From NCBI RefSeq assembly GCF_005503015.1, contig NZ_SCOL01000004.1, forward strand, positions 124,001 to 188,000: DNA of 64,000 bases. Direction: 5' to 3'. The notes beneath the pieces were generated by a model. That model ran no database searches and was not told the DNA's origin. It worked only from the letters and a program-made list of their open reading frames with translations. Source of the stretch: Bacillus sp. E(2018). GTDB lineage: Bacteria; Bacillota; Bacilli; Bacillales; Fictibacillaceae. The position numbers and the translations under genes were made by a program. Below, one piece after another: positions 26,325 through 35,618 of this stretch (position 1 is the stretch's first letter; each line of letters opens with the position of its first letter).

Positions 26325-27152
26325 TTAGAATCTGATCTTCATAATCTTCCAGCCGTCTGTCATCGATTTTCGTTCCATTAAAAAGGTAAAAGTATCTGTT
26401 TGTAATCCGTTATCATCGTACTTTTTTACTCTAGCTCTTATTTCAGTTCGAACAACAGGAGGATATCTGTTGCTTGGAGATCTGATCTCATACTGCATGC
26501 TTGTGATGCCTTTAAACAACTCTGTAACGGTTGAATCTTCAAGCAGGGTCTTGTTTAGAACAGGCATAGCTATTTTTATATCTTGCTGCTTCATCCCAAC
26601 TAAAAACATAGAAACAGCTTGTTTCGCGCTTGCTCCAGCTGCGAATTTAGATAGTTGTCCACCAGCTTTTAAGATCATGAATTGATGCGAAGGATCAATA
26701 TTGCGCGAACGATGTGTTGAACTACCTAAAAAATGTATGCAAAAATGGCCAGGAAAATTGTTTTCTAATGCACCTGCTCCATGAGGCATTCCGTGCATGC
26801 TGCCAGCGAGCATTCTCCCATTTACGGGAATTAATATAGCGCGGCGGTTCCAGCTCCATTTATCGTTATACAGATGCTTTAAAACAGCGGTATCGTCTCT
26901 AGTCAACGGCTGTACATCGGCATGCTTATTGCCGGCTCTTCTTTGTACTTGAAAATAAAAGCCTGTCTCTAAATCCACAACTTTAAAAGTAGCACCTTTA
27001 GGAAGGAGTTTGTTTACTTTCTCCCATTCTAAAACTTCCCCCTTCTTTACGATTGGGAAATAAGTTAGGGGTTCTTTTGCTTCAGAGGTGAGGGGAAAGA
27101 AGAAGCTTAAACAAGCTGTTAATAGAACTCCAATCCTGATCTTATTCCACAT
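26325..27152 (-). CDS. Conserved exported protein with GHFCIHF motif
   Basis: The 275-residue protein has a signal peptide cleaved near TSEA. The central region contains WSWNRRAILIPVNGRMLAGSMHGMPHG and PGHFCIHFLGSSTH, with a DPSHQ motif after it. I recall this pattern in secreted proteins of Bacillota that are sometimes joined to peptidoglycan-binding domains; the Cys and His residues suggest an L,D-transpeptidase-like or hydrolytic site but this is unproven. The C-terminal 70 residues look like a separate beta domain. It is a single gene with its own terminator. Confidence 0.72.
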   Translation of the reverse strand: MWNKIRIGVLLTACLSFFFPLTSEAKEPLTYFPIVKKGEVLEWEKVNKLLPKGATFKVVDLETGFYFQVQRRAGNKHADVQPLTRDDTAVLKHLYNDKWSWNRRAILIPVNGRMLAGSMHGMPHGAGALENNFPGHFCIHFLGSSTHRSRNIDPSHQFMILKAGGQLSKFAAGASAKQAVSMFLVGMKQQDIKIAMPVLNKTLLEDSTVTELFKGITSMQYEIRSPSNRYPPVVRTEIRARVKKYDDNGLQTDTFTFLMERKSMTDGWKIMKIRF

Positions 27153-27280
27153 AGTCAGTCCTCAATTCCGTATGTTTTTCTCTTCCTTAATATGGATTGT
27201 TTTGTCCTTTTTATCCTCCAAAAATAATGAAGTGAATAAAAAGGGTGAGATGGTTCGTCTAACAAGGAAAGGGGGAGCTT

Positions 27281-28138
27281 ATGAAGATTATTAAAAAATT
27301 GTTCATGCAGCTGTTTTTAACGATTATTTCAATCGTACTGATCAGCGGTCTGCCTGATTTAATCATGAACAAGAACGTATCCATGTATTTTCAAAAAATT
27401 AAAGTAGTTCTATTCGATGTTATTCATTTAAATGAGATGACTTATATGAATCAGGGAAAACAAAGGTTGTTTTTAGAGGATATCTGGTCACCGTATCTCT
27501 ATTCGTTAACCATTCTTTTTGGCGCATTATTCATTGCCTTCTGTATGGCACAACTTCTTACTTGGTGCACGTTGATCATGCCGATGTTTATTAGAAGAAC
27601 AGTGAAAAACATTCTTACGTTTTTAGAATCATTACCAGATCTTCTTGTTTTTGCACTCGTACAGATGATAATTGTTCTTATTTTTAAAAAGACAGGCATA
27701 CTCGTTTCAAATGTAGCTTCACTAGGAGCTGAAGATCGTGTTTATATGGTGCCGATCGTGTGTTTAATGATCTTACCTTTTGTTTATTTTTATAAGATGA
27801 TGATTCTTCTATCGGAAGAGGAGCTTGGAAAATCATATGTTGAGATGAGTTTAGCGAAGGGCATGCGAAGAATATACGTACTCATCGTTCACGTTACGAG
27901 GAATACGAGTGAGGGAATCTTTCACTTTTCTAAGTCCGTTCTATGGTTTATGATCTCAAACCTACTCCTTGTTGAAGTAATCTTCAATATTCATGGTATT
28001 ACTCATTATATGTACAGTGATTTTAGGCCAGAGATGTTAGCCGCTTGCCTAATCTTGCTTGTAATTCCTTTTTTCCTTTTATATGGGGTATTCGAATGGA
28101 CCATCATTCGCTTCTCGAGAAGAGGTGAGCTGTTATGA
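27281..28138 (+). CDS. ABC transporter permease, OppB-like
   Basis: The 285-residue protein has six hydrophobic segments and a degenerate permease EAA-type loop (YVEMSLAKGMRRIYVLIVHVTRN, about 187-209). It is shorter and more divergent than classical OppB. AAGGGGGAG precedes ATG 27281. It overlaps the next permease by four bases. No ATPase or binding protein gene is adjacent, so the partner subunits must be elsewhere or the pair is non-classical. Confidence 0.82.
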   Translation: MKIIKKLFMQLFLTIISIVLISGLPDLIMNKNVSMYFQKIKVVLFDVIHLNEMTYMNQGKQRLFLEDIWSPYLYSLTILFGALFIAFCMAQLLTWCTLIMPMFIRRTVKNILTFLESLPDLLVFALVQMIIVLIFKKTGILVSNVASLGAEDRVYMVPIVCLMILPFVYFYKMMILLSEEELGKSYVEMSLAKGMRRIYVLIVHVTRNTSEGIFHFSKSVLWFMISNLLLVEVIFNIHGITHYMYSDFRPEMLAACLILLVIPFFLLYGVFEWTIIRFSRRGELL

Positions 28139-29157
28139 TTCGAAGCATAAAGTTTTGGGTCGGAATCTCCATCCTTTGTGTATTCATCTTTTCCAGCTTC
28201 GTGTTCGCCTTATTTTATGAGAGTGATGTTCGCCAAGTCCAATTGCTTTATGATGATAACAAAAATTTGATAGGTGGCGCACCCTTTGAGCCATCACTCA
28301 TGTTTCCTCTAGGTACAGATCCTTTAGGTTATGATATTAGCCAAAAAGTGTTGCAAGGAGCAAAATTCACGTTACTCGCAGTAATCGGAATCGGTGTGTT
28401 TCGTGTTCTGTTAAGTTTTATCGTGGCGATTCCATTTGCATTCTATCTGCCAGAAAAGATTCGTAAAGGATTGGATCAGCTGCTTAGCTCATTCTATTTT
28501 ATTCCTCTGACAATCATCGCTGTTTTTATTTTGAGTCCTATTTTAAATGAGCAATTGAGCGCTGAAGGAGAAGAGTTCTTTCTTTATTCGTTTGCAGAAC
28601 GAATTGGCCTCGAAGTCATAATCCTGACAGTACTCGTTGTCCCTTTACTCGGTTCGATGATCGGAAACATGATGGCAGCCGTATTAAAGGAAGAATTTAT
28701 TGAAGGAGCACAGCTATTAGGTGCCAGCAGGTGGCGTATATTTACAAAACATGTAATACCTCATATGTTACCAAAGCTCGTTATTGTGTGGTGTCAACAA
28801 TGCGTTCAAGTATTGATCATTTTTACTCACCTTGGCTATTTTAAACTGTTCTTTGGAGGAACAGATGTAGATTTCAATCCGATGATGGCAGATCCACCGA
28901 AATCATTATCAAATGAGTGGTCTGGTCTTGTTGGTGATTATTACATCCAAATCCATGCCAACCCGTATATTGCTCTTGGTCCAATCATCATGTTCGGAAT
29001 CGCCATCTACGCTTTTCAGCTAATAGGTGAAGGTTTTCAACATCACCTACAAACGAGACATTATAAAAAGGCAAACCGTGATCGCATGTTGAAAAAACAA
29101 ACCCTTGTAAGTAAAACGAAATTATCTTTTGATTTCGTGCATAACAGAAGCGCTTAA
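28135..29157 (+). CDS. ABC transporter permease, OppC-like
   Basis: The 340-residue protein has an N-terminal helix, the FPLGTDPLGYDI motif typical of OppC/DppC-type permeases, and the EAA loop EEFIEGAQLLGASRWRIFTKHVIPH (about 185-209). It has about six membrane segments. Start is coupled to the upstream permease stop by ATGA. Substrate is probably a peptide or nickel-like ligand by family, but there is no direct evidence. Confidence 0.87.
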   Translation: MIRSIKFWVGISILCVFIFSSFVFALFYESDVRQVQLLYDDNKNLIGGAPFEPSLMFPLGTDPLGYDISQKVLQGAKFTLLAVIGIGVFRVLLSFIVAIPFAFYLPEKIRKGLDQLLSSFYFIPLTIIAVFILSPILNEQLSAEGEEFFLYSFAERIGLEVIILTVLVVPLLGSMIGNMMAAVLKEEFIEGAQLLGASRWRIFTKHVIPHMLPKLVIVWCQQCVQVLIIFTHLGYFKLFFGGTDVDFNPMMADPPKSLSNEWSGLVGDYYIQIHANPYIALGPIIMFGIAIYAFQLIGEGFQHHLQTRHYKKANRDRMLKKQTLVSKTKLSFDFVHNRSA

Positions 29158-29163
29158 AAAAAC

Positions 29164-29191
29164 ACCACTTTTCTCTTCTCGCCATACTATG
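29164..29191 (+). promoter_or_regulatory. Candidate SigK/SigE-type promoter of tgl
   Basis: CATACTAT at 29183 resembles the SigK -10 (CATANNNTA, last base mismatched), and an AC dinucleotide lies 17 bases before it. tgl is SigK-dependent in B. subtilis, so the position fits, but the match is partial. Confidence 0.35.
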
Positions 29192-29221
29192 TAATATCCT
29201 GTGCAGACAGGGGGGAGAGAA

Positions 29222-29998
29222 ATGATTTTTGTTAATGGGTATCCGGTAAAAACGGCTCAAATCTCTGGTTTTAATTCGCTGACACAAACACAGAAACAAG
29301 TAGGCGAAAAGCTTGAAAAATCCAGAGAATCGTTTTATTACACAAGTCCACATCAATTTTTATTTGAAGTGGTCATGCGTACAAATATTGTAGCAGCTGC
29401 AAACGCTATGCGTGACAGTGGAGCAGGATTCGCGACGTTCGTAAATTCGCGCTGCAATCCGCAATATTGGAGAAGAACAGCTTATGGAGGTTTTTTGCTT
29501 CGATCCGATGCCCGTCCTTCTGACGCCATTTCAGATATTTTTATCAATGGAAAACGGTACGGGTTCGAATGTACAACAGCTATCATGATCATGATGTACA
29601 AAGCGATTCTTGAAACAATTGGAGCGGGTATGTTTGATCAATTGTTTAACGGATTGCTTCTCTACAGCACGGAACATGATGAAGATCTACAGATTATTGC
29701 TGTACCATCTGGGGATTCGTTGCCGGGAGATGTGAGATATGTTAAAAATCCAGAACATCATCCGAATACGCCCCAATGGCAAGGTGAAAATTTAATCGAT
29801 CTTGGAAACGGACAATTTTTTGGTCACGGCATCGGAACGGGAACAATTGGAGAAGTGATCGATGTGCTTAATCAAAAAAGAATGCCTGGTGCAACGGTTT
29901 CGGCTTTTTTAACAGCGGAGATCATAAGGCCGAACTATCGACTTATGTCGGAATACACACGTCATCCAATCCGAAGACTGCTTGGTGGAGTCATATAA
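29222..29998 (+). CDS. tgl: Spore protein-glutamine gamma-glutamyltransferase (transglutaminase)
   Basis: A 258-residue transglutaminase that cross-links spore coat proteins. The catalytic Cys is in FECTTA (Cys117, matching Cys116 of B. subtilis Tgl), and MRTNIVAAANAMRDSGAGFATF and QWQGENLIDLG are conserved. ATG 29222 follows GGGGGGAGAG. It is a single gene ended by a strong terminator, downstream of the orphan permeases. Confidence 0.94.
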   Translation: MIFVNGYPVKTAQISGFNSLTQTQKQVGEKLEKSRESFYYTSPHQFLFEVVMRTNIVAAANAMRDSGAGFATFVNSRCNPQYWRRTAYGGFLLRSDARPSDAISDIFINGKRYGFECTTAIMIMMYKAILETIGAGMFDQLFNGLLLYSTEHDEDLQIIAVPSGDSLPGDVRYVKNPEHHPNTPQWQGENLIDLGNGQFFGHGIGTGTIGEVIDVLNQKRMPGATVSAFLTAEIIRPNYRLMSEYTRHPIRRLLGGVI

Positions 29999-30009
29999 AA
30001 TGCCTAGAC

Positions 30010-30045
30010 AAAAAGACGCAGAGAACTGATCTCTGCGTCTTTTTT
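30010..30045. terminator. Bidirectional terminator between tgl and M23 gene
   Basis: AAAAAGACGCAGAGA and its complement form a 15-bp stem with loop ACTGA. Confidence 0.92.
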
Positions 30046-30059
30046 ATTTTATTCATTGA

Positions 30060-31376
30060 TTATTGAAGGTATGGTCTTGGGTCGACTGCATTTGATTTTG
30101 AGCCGTTCCATGGACCTTTATGCAATTCAAAGTGTAAATGCTGTCCTCTTGAAGCCCCTGTGTTACCTTGGTAGCCTAAGAATGTACCTTGAGAGACAGA
30201 TTGACCTTGACTAACAGCAGGTGTAGATCTCATGTGTGCATACAGTGTTGTATACAACTGCCCATTAATATAGTGGGTAATATATACAACGTTACCATAT
30301 GAGCTGGAATAGTAAGCTCTCGTAACCGTTCCAGATGCTGCTGCTACGATTGGAACAGTACTTCCGCCTTGAGCGATATCCATTCCGTAGTGCATGCCCG
30401 CGCTTCTGTTACCAAAGCCTGAAGTGATGAATCCTTGTGAAGGCATGATAAAGTCACGACTCACTGGCGCTGGAGCAGGAGTTGGTGCTGGCGGTGGAGT
30501 AGGTGCAGGCGAAGAGCCAGAACCTCCAGAGTTGGATTTGTTCTTCTCTCTAGCCGCTGCTTCTTCACGAGCTTTTTCTGCCGCAGCTGCAGCCGCAGCT
30601 CTTGCTTCAGCTTCTCTTTTCTTGCGTTCAGCTTCTTCACGTTTTGCGCGTTCGATCTCAGCTTTTATGGCTGCTTCTTGTGCGGAAAGAAGTTCGTTCG
30701 TTTCATCCAACTGCATAATATGATCATGTAGATGGTCTTCTTCCGTTTCTAGTTGTGCAAGAAGCGCATTCTTTTGTTTTTTCTGGTCCGTTAGCTTTTG
30801 ATTTAATCCTTCTAGTTCCGTTAAATCGGCATTTAAAGACAAAAGTTCACTTTCGACTTGTCCTTTTTTCTTTTCAACAGACTCTTTATCTTGTTTGTGT
30901 TCTTCTAAGATGGCTTTATCTTGTTCAGCAATCACGTTTAGTGCAAACACGCGATCAAGGAAGTCGCCGAAATCTTTCGAACCTAATACCACATCTAAAT
31001 AATTTACCGCACCGCCGCTTTCGTACATGGAAGTTACGCGTTCTTTAAGAAGTGCATCACGTTCTTTGATTCTCTTTTTAAGAACATCAATTTCTTTTTT
31101 TAGTTTTTCAATTGAAGCTTTCGTTCCTTGAATGGATTCTTTTTTGTTTCCGATATCTTCAAGAGTCTTGTCGATCGAACTCTCTAATTTTTGAATTTGA
31201 TTTAAAGTGTGATCTTGCTGATTTTGATTCTTCTTTAATTCACCCTGCTTTTCTGTTTGCTCAGAGCGATTTTTTTCTTTTTTCTCTTTTATAGAAGACA
31301 GAGTTTCTGCCGATACCGTATATGTACTAAATACTAGACTGAGAGACAGTGTAGCCATAACTAGCTTACGTTTCAA
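30060..31376 (-). CDS. Coiled-coil M23 peptidase / murein hydrolase activator
   Basis: The 438-residue secreted protein has a signal peptide (LKRKLVMATLSLSL..., cleavage near VSA), two long coiled-coil blocks (about 25-115 and 140-275), an Ala/Pro/Ser linker, and a C-terminal M23 domain. Zinc ligands are visible as HYGMD (His329, Asp333) and HLHFEL (His413, His415). The start is TTG at 31376, chosen because AAGGAGGAG lies nine bases before it. The layout matches EnvC/CwlO-associated cell-separation or elongation hydrolases. Confidence 0.9.
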   Translation of the reverse strand: MKRKLVMATLSLSLVFSTYTVSAETLSSIKEKKEKNRSEQTEKQGELKKNQNQQDHTLNQIQKLESSIDKTLEDIGNKKESIQGTKASIEKLKKEIDVLKKRIKERDALLKERVTSMYESGGAVNYLDVVLGSKDFGDFLDRVFALNVIAEQDKAILEEHKQDKESVEKKKGQVESELLSLNADLTELEGLNQKLTDQKKQKNALLAQLETEEDHLHDHIMQLDETNELLSAQEAAIKAEIERAKREEAERKKREAEARAAAAAAAEKAREEAAAREKNKSNSGGSGSSPAPTPPPAPTPAPAPVSRDFIMPSQGFITSGFGNRSAGMHYGMDIAQGGSTVPIVAAASGTVTRAYYSSSYGNVVYITHYINGQLYTTLYAHMRSTPAVSQGQSVSQGTFLGYQGNTGASRGQHLHFELHKGPWNGSKSNAVDPRPYLQ

Positions 31377-31429
31377 GATGGGTACTCCTCCTTGTAAGTG
31401 CAAATGTTGCCAATTTCTTTTCTGAAGTG

Positions 31430-31438
31430 ATTATACCA
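31430..31438 (-). promoter_or_regulatory. Extended -10 promoter of the M23 gene
   Basis: On the minus strand TGGTATAAT is a perfect extended -10 about 55 bases before the start codon. No good -35 is seen, which is common with extended -10 promoters. Confidence 0.5.
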
Positions 31439-31755
31439 TTGATTAATCATCAGCTATTGCAAAATAATATTACATTTATGTTTCAAAATATTACACGATG
31501 AAACATATTTCGACTTATATGCTGTAGAGATTTGTCTGTATTAGGAAATAAAAAGGTAAAATCATCGGTGTAATCGAATACAAGAGTAGGTATATAGAAT
31601 GGGGTTTCGTTACAAAAATGATACTTATGAAGTTTAATAGATTAATGTTTTTTCTCATAGAAGTTTGGCTTTTACCACCACACAGTTAAAAAATGAATGA
31701 AAAAAACATATTCAATCGTCAAAAGGATAGGGTGTTGTTAAAGGAGGGGATGCAC
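31439..31755. other. Intergenic region before the sigma factor gene
   Basis: About 320 AT-rich bases between the divergent M23 and sigma genes. Several ECF-like TGAAAC or GTTAC pieces occur but none has a correctly spaced -10, so no autoregulatory promoter can be named. No gene or structured RNA was recognised. Confidence 0.5.
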
Positions 31756-32310
31756 TTGAAGTTCAATCGGGAATTCCATAACAAAGGCATTGATTCACAC
31801 TCCCTTACTCAGGAAGAATGGATCGTTCAGATAATGGATGTTTATCAAGACAAGGTGATAAGGCTAGCCTATACATACGTTAAGGATCGGAAATTGGCTG
31901 AAGACTTAGCACAAGAAGTATTTGTGAAGTGTTACATACATAAGGACAGCTTTAGAAATGACTCATCAGTGAAAACATGGGTATACGCCATCACTGTAAA
32001 CTTGTGTAAAGATTACTTAAGAAGCGGTTGGAAGAAATACATTCATGTGATGGAACGGTTTGGTAAGTCGAGAGCTTCCTCGGTTCTAACACCAGAACTT
32101 TCAATCGTTCAGAAAAGTGAGCATGAAGCCTTAGCAGAGCAAGTATTAAAACTGCCTCTTAAATATCGGGAAGTAATTCTTCTTTTCTATTATAAAGAAC
32201 TAACCGTATGTGAAATCAGCCAAATCTTAAACAAAAAAGAAGCAACAATTAGAACTTTACTTCAGCGGGGAAGAGAAATGTTGCGACGAAAACTGGAGAA
32301 GAGTAGGTGA
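31756..32310 (+). CDS. RNA polymerase sigma factor, ECF/SigV-like
   Basis: The 184-residue protein has sigma region 2 (about 25-90: IRLAYTYVKDRKLAEDLAQEVFVKCY) and region 4 (about 125-180: LPLKYREVILLFYYKELTVCEISQILNKKEATIRTLLQRGREML). The TTG at 31756 is preferred because AAGGAGG is eight bases upstream; the ATG at 31750 is too close to it. The next gene is a one-helix membrane protein, probably its anti-sigma factor. The inducing signal is unknown. Confidence 0.9.
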   Translation: MKFNREFHNKGIDSHSLTQEEWIVQIMDVYQDKVIRLAYTYVKDRKLAEDLAQEVFVKCYIHKDSFRNDSSVKTWVYAITVNLCKDYLRSGWKKYIHVMERFGKSRASSVLTPELSIVQKSEHEALAEQVLKLPLKYREVILLFYYKELTVCEISQILNKKEATIRTLLQRGREMLRRKLEKSR

Positions 32311-32314
32311 GATC

Positions 32315-32971
32315 ATGGAAGATCCTTTTAAGCAGCTGCCTGAAATATTGAACAACGGCCGTATGAGAACAATAACGTTTAAAGAGGAAAATAGACAGAA
32401 AGTTCTTCAGAGAACAAGAGATCTCCACAAGCCACCTGCACCAAAAAGTATGTGGTATCACTGGTTTCATCAAAGTTTAAGTCTAGCTCTTGGCGTAGCG
32501 TTCATCTTTATTTTTATACAATTCGTTGAAAGCACGCCTTTTCCAGTACAAGAAAAAAAAGAAGCTCAATCTATAGCCAAAATTCCTTATGCTAATCAGG
32601 CCATCTTAACAAAAGCTAGGCATGATATGCGAAACCATCACAAGATCTCAGATGTGGTGGCTAATCAAAAGAAAGATACTCTTACCGTTCTTATTACGTT
32701 CCCGAAAAATCTAACACAAGAGAAACAAATATTTCTTACCGAATCGTATTTAAAAGAAGTATCACATCTTACACTAAACGAACCTTACGAAGGGCAAAAG
32801 AATTTGGGAGAGCTATGGAACTATGTTAATGTAAAGATCTATACAACAACAGAATCTGAAGACGAAATGTTAAGACAACTGATGCACGTTGATCAAAACT
32901 TTGAGTGGAAGGGTTCCATTAATAAGCATGACGGAATATTGAAATGGGAACGTATATCTGGATATAATTAA
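32315..32971 (+). CDS. Putative membrane anti-sigma factor
   Basis: The 218-residue protein has a cytosolic N-terminal part (1-47), one membrane helix (about 52-68) and an extracellular domain of about 145 residues. It follows the sigma gene by four bases with a GTGAG site overlapping its stop. The layout matches ECF anti-sigma proteins. It has no zinc-binding HxxxCxxC motif. I infer inhibition of the upstream sigma factor; sequence identity to a known anti-sigma was not recognised. Confidence 0.72.
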   Translation: MEDPFKQLPEILNNGRMRTITFKEENRQKVLQRTRDLHKPPAPKSMWYHWFHQSLSLALGVAFIFIFIQFVESTPFPVQEKKEAQSIAKIPYANQAILTKARHDMRNHHKISDVVANQKKDTLTVLITFPKNLTQEKQIFLTESYLKEVSHLTLNEPYEGQKNLGELWNYVNVKIYTTTESEDEMLRQLMHVDQNFEWKGSINKHDGILKWERISGYN

Positions 32972-33042
32972 ACAACCTGTTAAAAGGTTTTCATTAGAAC
33001 AGCTAGAAAATAGATAGGAAACAAGCAAAAGCGGTGAAAAGA

Positions 33043-33807
33043 ATGAAAAAAACACACATTAATTTTTTTACAGAAGTAGGAGCTCAAAAGCCTAATAGTA
33101 TAAGAAATAAAGAAACACCTTGTCCGTTTTGTCGGATTGATGAGCTAGAGGAAGTCTTGGATAAGCAAGATTCGATCATTCTTGTTAAAAATAAATATAC
33201 CGTTCTCGATGGAGCTTTCCAGACTGTACTGATCGAAACAGATGAATGTGAAGGTGAGCTTTCCAACTATTCGAAGGATCATCTATACAAAGTCCTTCGT
33301 TTTGGACTTACACATTGGAATAACATGTTGAACAGCGGTAAATACAAATCGGTGATGTTCTTTAAGAACCACGGTCCTTTATCTGGTGGAACAATTCGCC
33401 ATCCTCATATGCAGATTATTGGATTGAACGAAGTTGATTGTCTTCATGATTTTTCCGAGAATCAGTTCAAAGGACTGAGTATCCTTGAGAAAGAAGGAGT
33501 CAGTTTTACTGTATCGACTGAACCAAGAGTTGGGTTCTATGAATTGAATGTTGTATGGGAAAAAGACGCAGAGCTTTCTTTATTCGCGGATTGTATTCAA
33601 GCTGGAACTCATTTTTTGCTGAATCATTTTCATAGAAGTTGTACAAGTTACAATCTATTCTTTTATCAATATGACGAGAAGACCTATTGCAAAATCATGC
33701 CTCGTTTTGTGACCTCACCCCTTTATATGGGGTATGGTGTACAGCAAGTAGCGAACAATATTGAGGGAATTGCACAAAGTATCAAAGATATATATTTTAA
33801 AGCTTAA
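33043..33807 (+). CDS. DUF4931-family protein, GalT/HIT-like
   Basis: The 254-residue protein has a CPFC zinc-knuckle-like pair near the N terminus and the HIT-superfamily motif NHGPLSGGTIRHPHMQI (HxHxQ form), as in galactose-1-phosphate uridylyltransferases. It fits the uncharacterised DUF4931 family. The ATG at 33043 is used; a GTG nine bases earlier is possible. A nucleotidyl transfer or phosphorolysis role is inferred only from the motif. Confidence 0.8.
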   Translation: MKKTHINFFTEVGAQKPNSIRNKETPCPFCRIDELEEVLDKQDSIILVKNKYTVLDGAFQTVLIETDECEGELSNYSKDHLYKVLRFGLTHWNNMLNSGKYKSVMFFKNHGPLSGGTIRHPHMQIIGLNEVDCLHDFSENQFKGLSILEKEGVSFTVSTEPRVGFYELNVVWEKDAELSLFADCIQAGTHFLLNHFHRSCTSYNLFFYQYDEKTYCKIMPRFVTSPLYMGYGVQQVANNIEGIAQSIKDIYFKA

Positions 33808-33838
33808 AAAACCAGATCTTCCTCAGATCTGGTTTTTT
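33805..33838. terminator. Bidirectional terminator overlapping rocB-like gene end
   Basis: AAAAAACCAGATCT and its complement make a 14-bp stem with a five-base loop. The convergent peptidase stop codon lies within it. Confidence 0.9.
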
Positions 33839-35460
33839 GCTTGATCAAATAAAGTTTCCATCGCAAAGATGATTAACGGGTGTGTTTCATCCATTACTTT
33901 GTTGATCTCAAGCCGCTCTGTCCATTGATGAGCATCCTTCCCAAGCGGTCCGATATTAATAACAGGAATATCGAGTTCTCTCATATCATCAAACGGAATA
34001 TGGTAGCGAGATCCTAGTAAAGGGAAGTTACTTGTGAAAGATGAAAGATCACGAGAATCTCCATGAAAACCAATATAACTCAAGTCAGATAAACCACTAA
34101 AATAGTGGACATTAACGAGCTCGCTGTTAAACGTATTTTTCGCATGACTGACTACCATATCCGATGTAGCTTTAATCAGCGGGTGGTCGCTTGAACATAC
34201 AGCTGGATAAAAAGGTGGTGTGTAGAACAAGACGATCATCGGAGAGATGTCTCTGCAAAGACTTGCTAACTCAAATACATACTGTATTGTCAGCTCTCTT
34301 TCATCCGCATTCGGATTGTTTGTCTGAAGCATGTTTTCTCTGCGATCAAGTTCTTCTTGTCCATATTTAGTCACGGCGTGTTCATACAGTTCATTAAAAG
34401 TAAGTACTTTAATGCTTTCTTTTTTCGGAGTGAACGGTACGATTTCGGCGACTTTTTTGCTTCTTTCAAAGAGATGGTCTTCTAATCGTAGTGCTGCACT
34501 TTTTGCGCTTCTTATCAACATTTCCGTAATATCAGATAACGATCGATTAAAAAGCATAAGATTAAACAGTGTTACAGCTGCGTGTGGAATCTGAACAGAG
34601 TAGTGATCTTTTAAATCTTTTTGAATCAAATTCGTTGGTACAGGAGTAGCCTCCTCACGAAACTTCTCTACATAATCGACGTTCCATTCTAGTTCTCTCG
34701 TAATCTCAGCAGCCATCACATTTCCGTTCATACCTGCTAGTGGCTCACCTACATGAGTTTCCTTACCATAGCAAAGAAAACCAGGAAGAATCTTACCCGT
34801 TGATCCCGTATACATATAGGAAGAAGTATCTCCTGGGTATTTGGTGAAGCTTGGTTCTCCGTTCAAACATGTGATGTATTTTATATCATACTCCTCTTGA
34901 AGCTGCCGTAAGACACTGACACCTGCAAGCATCCCTTCAGAGTGTACTTCTTCATCCGGAACAGAAATCATGAGTACGTTTCCTTTAAAATGACCGGTTG
35001 TCGCTTTTTCGATCATCGACATATGAAGAGCAACGCCAGCTTTCATATCCATAATGCCACGACCGAAAAGCCAATCACCGCTATTCAGGTCATCTTGAAC
35101 AAAAGTATGCAGCAGCTCTTTGTTCTCGATGATCTTTTCGGTCAGTTCTTCTGGCCGAAAAGCGAGATGCTTCCATTCACCAAAGTCTTCTACGGAAACA
35201 ACATCAAAATGACTCAGCAAAATAATGGTTTCTTTAATCGAAGGATCATTCTGCACAAATGCAGTGATCAGTTTTCGACCATCTGGAAGAGGATGATGGC
35301 GAACGTAATCAGGATGCTCCGTGAAATAGTCTAACGATGAGAGCGTATGGTGAAGATGTTCGGCCATAAACAATTCTCCATCATGATGAGTAATGCTGGG
35401 GATTGAAACAAGGTCTTTTAATAATTTCTTATAACCCTCTTTTGTTTGCCACTTTAACAT
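33823..35460 (-). CDS. M20-family peptidase, RocB-like
   Basis: The 545-residue protein has M20 metallopeptidase motifs: LLSHFDVVS (about 82-90) for the first zinc ligand, GRGIMDMKAG (about 133-142) for the bridging Asp, and PDEEVHSEG (about 166-174) for the catalytic Glu. Length and C-terminal insert match RocB, the arginine-utilisation hydrolase. It is not next to rocDEF genes here, so the physiological substrate is uncertain. Confidence 0.87.
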   Translation of the reverse strand: MLKWQTKEGYKKLLKDLVSIPSITHHDGELFMAEHLHHTLSSLDYFTEHPDYVRHHPLPDGRKLITAFVQNDPSIKETIILLSHFDVVSVEDFGEWKHLAFRPEELTEKIIENKELLHTFVQDDLNSGDWLFGRGIMDMKAGVALHMSMIEKATTGHFKGNVLMISVPDEEVHSEGMLAGVSVLRQLQEEYDIKYITCLNGEPSFTKYPGDTSSYMYTGSTGKILPGFLCYGKETHVGEPLAGMNGNVMAAEITRELEWNVDYVEKFREEATPVPTNLIQKDLKDHYSVQIPHAAVTLFNLMLFNRSLSDITEMLIRSAKSAALRLEDHLFERSKKVAEIVPFTPKKESIKVLTFNELYEHAVTKYGQEELDRRENMLQTNNPNADERELTIQYVFELASLCRDISPMIVLFYTPPFYPAVCSSDHPLIKATSDMVVSHAKNTFNSELVNVHYFSGLSDLSYIGFHGDSRDLSSFTSNFPLLGSRYHIPFDDMRELDIPVINIGPLGKDAHQWTERLEINKVMDETHPLIIFAMETLFDQAKNQI

Positions 35461-35544
35461 ATGTGTACCTCCTAGATGTATGCCTTTGTTACCTATACTC
35501 TTCTTTCCCTGTAAATCCTTCTTTAAAAAGTTTCTTGGAATGTA

Positions 35545-35574
35545 TTGACAGCTGATCAGTAAAAATGGTATATG
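35545..35574 (+). promoter_or_regulatory. SigA promoter of the MacB-type ABC operon
   Basis: A perfect -35 TTGACA lies 18 bases before TATATG, which is preceded by a TG extended -10 element. Confidence 0.6.
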
Positions 35575-35618
35575 TGTATTATAACGAATAGTACACTTAA
35601 TACATAAGGGGTGTCATT

